From: Chlorobaculum tepidum TLS | Lineage (GTDB): Bacteria > Bacteroidota > Chlorobiia > Chlorobiales > Chlorobiaceae | Reading direction: 5' to 3' | Assembly: GCF_000006985.1 (NCBI RefSeq) | Contig: NC_002932.3 | Location: 1,351,109 to 1,415,108 of the forward strand | DNA: 64,000 nt | Shown here: in pieces, positions 60,661-64,000 of the stretch | Position numbering within the stretch: position 1 is the first letter of the stretch | How the letters are laid out: the number at the start of each line of letters is the position of its first letter | The notes under the pieces: generated by a model | Told to the model about the DNA's origin: nothing | The model's database searches: none | What the model saw: the letters and a program-made list of their open reading frames with translations, nothing else | Position numbers and translations under genes: made by a program

Positions 60661-61098
60661 ATGGACTTTCACGCTCTTCTGCGCGTCATACACATCACGG
60701 CCTTCGCCGCCTGGTTCGGCACGATCTTCGCAACCCTTTTTCTGCTGAAAACGCTCGAACCCGGCCTGACCGGCGAGAAAAAGCAGGCCGAAGAGTACTC
60801 GCTGCTCCTGCGCCGTTTCATCAAGCTCGAAACGAAGGTGGCCGACGTGGCGGTCATTTCGGTGCTGCTTTCCGGCCTGCTCCTCGCGCACTTTTACGAA
60901 GGATGGCATCCGTGGGTCTTTGTCAAGATAGGCCTGATGATCCTCCAGATCGCCCTCACAATGGGCTACATCATCAAGGCAATCCAGCCCATCACCTACC
61001 CCTGCGACACTGCGAAATATCGCGCCTGGTACCGGCTTTTCACCATCTCGTTCAGCATGTTCGGCATCGTGCTGCTCGTAACATTTTTTCTGCGCTGA
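60661..61098 (+). CDS. Four-helix conserved membrane protein
   Basis: The product has 145 residues and four membrane segments, with MDFHALLRVIHITAFAAWFG at the front. The conserved-looking His residues at 10 (LRVIHI) and about 80 (LLAHFYEGWHPW) recall CopD/DUF2269-type haem or copper-linked membrane proteins. I would not name it further. The gene lies between mutS (divergent) and the ribosomal-protein genes. There is no cytochrome partner nearby. Confidence 0.75.
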   Translation: MDFHALLRVIHITAFAAWFGTIFATLFLLKTLEPGLTGEKKQAEEYSLLLRRFIKLETKVADVAVISVLLSGLLLAHFYEGWHPWVFVKIGLMILQIALTMGYIIKAIQPITYPCDTAKYRAWYRLFTISFSMFGIVLLVTFFLR

Positions 61099-61186
61099 AC
61101 ATCTCTGTGAAAGATCAGGGTAACGATTTGAAAAACAGTTTCTTTCTTGTATATTCTTGCTCTTTATCACCAAACTATTACTAATG

Positions 61187-61474
61187 ATGCAGGCGCTGAT
61201 CGAGATTTCCGACAAACAGTATCTGGTAAAAGCGGGCGACAAGATTTTTGTTCCCAAGCAGAAGGCCGCCGCGGGCGACGTTATCGAAGTGAAGACTCTC
61301 ATGCAGGTCAATCAGGCGGATTCGGCCCTGAAAGCAGGCACCGCAACGATCAAAGTTCTTGAACACGTCAGGGACGAGACCATCATCGTCTTCCGCAAAA
61401 AACGCCGCAAACGTTTCCAGAAACGCAATGGACACCGCCAGCACATGACCCAGGTCGAAGTGCTGTCACTCTGA
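61187..61474 (+). CDS. rplU: Large-subunit ribosomal protein L21
   Basis: L21 binds 23S rRNA. I start at MQALIEISDKQYLVKAGD (61187), giving 95 residues; an adjacent upstream ATG adds one Met. The C-terminal signature IIVFRKKRRKRFQKRNGHRQ is clear. It heads rplU-rpmA with a 36-base spacing, the usual arrangement in bacteria. Confidence 0.98.
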   Translation: MQALIEISDKQYLVKAGDKIFVPKQKAAAGDVIEVKTLMQVNQADSALKAGTATIKVLEHVRDETIIVFRKKRRKRFQKRNGHRQHMTQVEVLSL

Positions 61475-61510
61475 ACGAACAGGAATTGATAACACAAATT
61501 TTTTTATCTC

Positions 61511-61765
61511 ATGGCACATAAAAAAGGTGGCGGATCGACCAAAAACGGCCGCGACAGCAATCCGAAATACCTCGGCGTGAAAGCCGCCGGTGGCTCTGTG
61601 GTCAACGCAGGCACCATCATTCTCCGTCAGCGCGGCACGGCTATCAAGCCGGGCAACAACGCAGGCCTCGGCAGGGATCACACCATTTTCGCCCTCGTCG
61701 ATGGCACCGTTCACTTCAGGAATGGCCGCAACAACAAAAAGCGAGTCGATATCATCCCCTCCTGA
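61511..61765 (+). CDS. rpmA: Large-subunit ribosomal protein L27
   Basis: The 84-residue product begins [22 protein letters not shown], the N-terminal arm that reaches the peptidyl-transferase centre. [20 protein letters not shown] follows, and the protein is full length. The Met is directly followed by AHKKGGG, so no cleaved N-terminal extension of the Firmicute type is present. Confidence 0.98.
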   Translation: MAHKKGGGSTKNGRDSNPKYLGVKAAGGSVVNAGTIILRQRGTAIKPGNNAGLGRDHTIFALVDGTVHFRNGRNNKKRVDIIPS

Positions 61766-61794
61766 TTTGGACGGAGGCATTACGCTTATATTGA

Positions 61795-61834
61795 AAGCAA
61801 GCCGGCTCACAAGCATGAACGGCTTGCTTTTTTT
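61795..61834 (+). terminator. Intrinsic terminator after rpmA
   Basis: AAGCAAGCCG (61795-61804) pairs with CGGCTTGCTT (61820-61829), and T residues follow. It is placed 30 bases after the stop. Confidence 0.9.
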
Positions 61835-63164
<1,330 letters not shown>

Positions 63165-63209
63165 CCAAGCGACATCTTCCGCGTAGTGCGGACAAAGACG
63201 CGAAAATGA

Positions 63210-63252
63210 AAAGAGGCTGTCACGGAATCCAGACCGTGACAGCCTCTTTGTG
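63210..63252 (+). terminator. Intrinsic terminator of mdh
   Basis: A 16-bp perfect stem (63210-63225 with 63234-63249), AAAGAGGCTGTCACGG and its complement, is followed by GTGTTTAT. The stem begins 46 bases after the stop. Confidence 0.9.
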
Positions 63253-63406
63253 TTTATAATATTTTGAATGGCTGCAAAGTGTCCGGGAAAGTCCCGACGG
63301 CATCCGTCACATCCACAGATTCCATGAGGAGAATCGCTTCTCGCGGATTTTATCCAAAAAAAGCTCAGCAAACAAAAAAAAAGAGCGGCACAGACTCAGG
63401 ATATCG

Positions 63407-63449
63407 GGGAATAAAAAAGCGACCAGAGATGGGTCGCTTTTTTATTCCC
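63407..63449. terminator. Bidirectional terminator before the agmatine deiminase gene end
   Basis: An 18-bp perfect stem pairs 63407-63424 with 63432-63449 (GGGAATAAAAAAGCGACC and complement). Its base is A/T-rich on both sides, so it can stop transcription from either direction. The rest of the 63165-63521 gap shows nothing else. Confidence 0.88.
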
Positions 63450-63521
63450 TCCTACTTATTGAAAAATCATCGTCGTCGTGATCAACCCTGCAGAATGAAA
63501 CAAACAGCAGACCTGTTAACG

Positions 63522-64000
63522 TTACATCGCCGGTTCTTCATGCGTCACGCAGTGAATTGCGCCGAGCCCCCAGATAAGATCGCTGCAATCGATGCCGACG
63601 ACCTCCCGCTTGGGGAAACATTGTTGCAGGATATCGATGGCTTGCTGGTCGCGCGGGCAGCGGTAGGTCGGTACAAGGACTACGGTGTTGGCGATATAGA
63701 AGTTGGCGTAGCTGGCAGGAAGGCGTTCGCCGTCGTAATACACCGGCTCCGGCATGGGAAGTTTGACGATGTTGAGCGGCTTACCGTCGAGGCCGGTCAT
63801 GGTTTTGAGGAGTTCGTAGTTCTCCCGGAGCGGCTTGTAGTTTTCGTCCTCTGGATCCTCCTCGACGGCGATGACGACGGTGTTTTCGTTGACGAAACGA
63901 GCCATGTCATCGACGTGGCCGTCGGTGTCGTCGCCAGCGATACCGTCGCCGAGCCAGAGCACCTTTTCGATACCGAGATAGCGCCTGAGCTGCGCTTCTA
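63522..64000 (-). CDS. aguA: Agmatine deiminase (porphyromonas-type PAD family), C-terminal part
   Basis: The reverse frame is open from the right edge (EAQLRRYLGIEKVLWLGDG) to the stop at 63522, so the N-terminus lies outside the window. The catalytic motifs of the PAD-fold agmatine deiminases are seen: GDDTDGHVDDMARF and the C-terminal GAIHCVTHEEPAM with the nucleophilic Cys. It converts agmatine to N-carbamoylputrescine for polyamine synthesis. An internal GTG makes a shorter ORF, but the upstream text is clearly the same protein. Confidence 0.95.
   Translation of the reverse strand, partial: EAQLRRYLGIEKVLWLGDGIAGDDTDGHVDDMARFVNENTVVIAVEEDPEDENYKPLRENYELLKTMTGLDGKPLNIVKLPMPEPVYYDGERLPASYANFYIANTVVLVPTYRCPRDQQAIDILQQCFPKREVVGIDCSDLIWGLGAIHCVTHEEPAM

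Overview
The window comes from a green sulfur bacterium (Chlorobiota), most likely Chlorobaculum tepidum or a close relative. The diagnostic gene is fmoA at 52.96-54.06 kb, encoding the Fenna-Matthews-Olson bacteriochlorophyll a protein, which is confined to green sulfur bacteria and a few phototrophic relatives. As far as I remember, the sequence and the gene order fmoA-merR-ABC exporter-radical SAM-mutS-rplU-rpmA-mdh match C. tepidum, but I could not align them. GC-rich core genes, few strong Shine-Dalgarno sites and a PucC-type pigment transporter agree with this. LAYOUT. 0-3.2 kb: a partial PucC-type MFS transporter diverges from thiC, which has a TPP riboswitch. 3.2-4.93 kb: a foreign insert holding an integron-type gene cassette (DUF3644 gene plus attC), closed by a second copy of the thiC 3' end. 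5-16.9 kb: core block with tpiA, greA, degP, trpE, lepB, lepA, fmt, def, a Fur-family regulator, an SMR transporter and proB. 17-27.6 kb: an accessory, decaying region with a broken TPR gene, a flavoprotein, a DUF4403 protein, a P-loop/WGKCHPxDCDWG chimera, a frameshifted 5'-nucleotidase, a TIR-domain gene in a second attC-like cassette hit by a small IS630-type MITE, a divergent MreB and a 5'-truncated gene. 27.6-38.1 kb: aquaporin, proA, an orphan LolD-like ATPase, an MFS transporter, a dead toxin-antitoxin pair, a DegT aminotransferase, mpl, gap, and a tandem flavodoxin pair of which the second copy carries a PCP_red domain. 38.2-52.7 kb: hrcA-grpE-dnaJ, prmC, proS, a 2-Cys peroxiredoxin, a purine permease, a C-N hydrolase, ispE, a SPOR protein, a sigma-54 activator and lnt. 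52.9-64 kb: fmoA to mdh, ending in a partial agmatine deiminase gene. HOW THE GENES FIT TOGETHER. Most operons are housekeeping sets: formyl-Met handling (fmt-def), protein export and maturation (lepB, lnt), heat shock (hrcA-grpE-dnaJ), proline synthesis (proB and proA at separate loci), central carbon metabolism (tpiA, gap, mdh) and ribosome assembly (rplU-rpmA). Photosynthesis-linked genes are fmoA, the PucC-type transporter, possibly the B12-binding radical SAM protein, and the flavodoxin-PCP_red gene. The most unusual material is two solitary integron-style cassettes 20 kb apart, with no integrase in the window. Each carries a putative defence gene (DUF3644; TIR), and their attC ends share a 13-base core.
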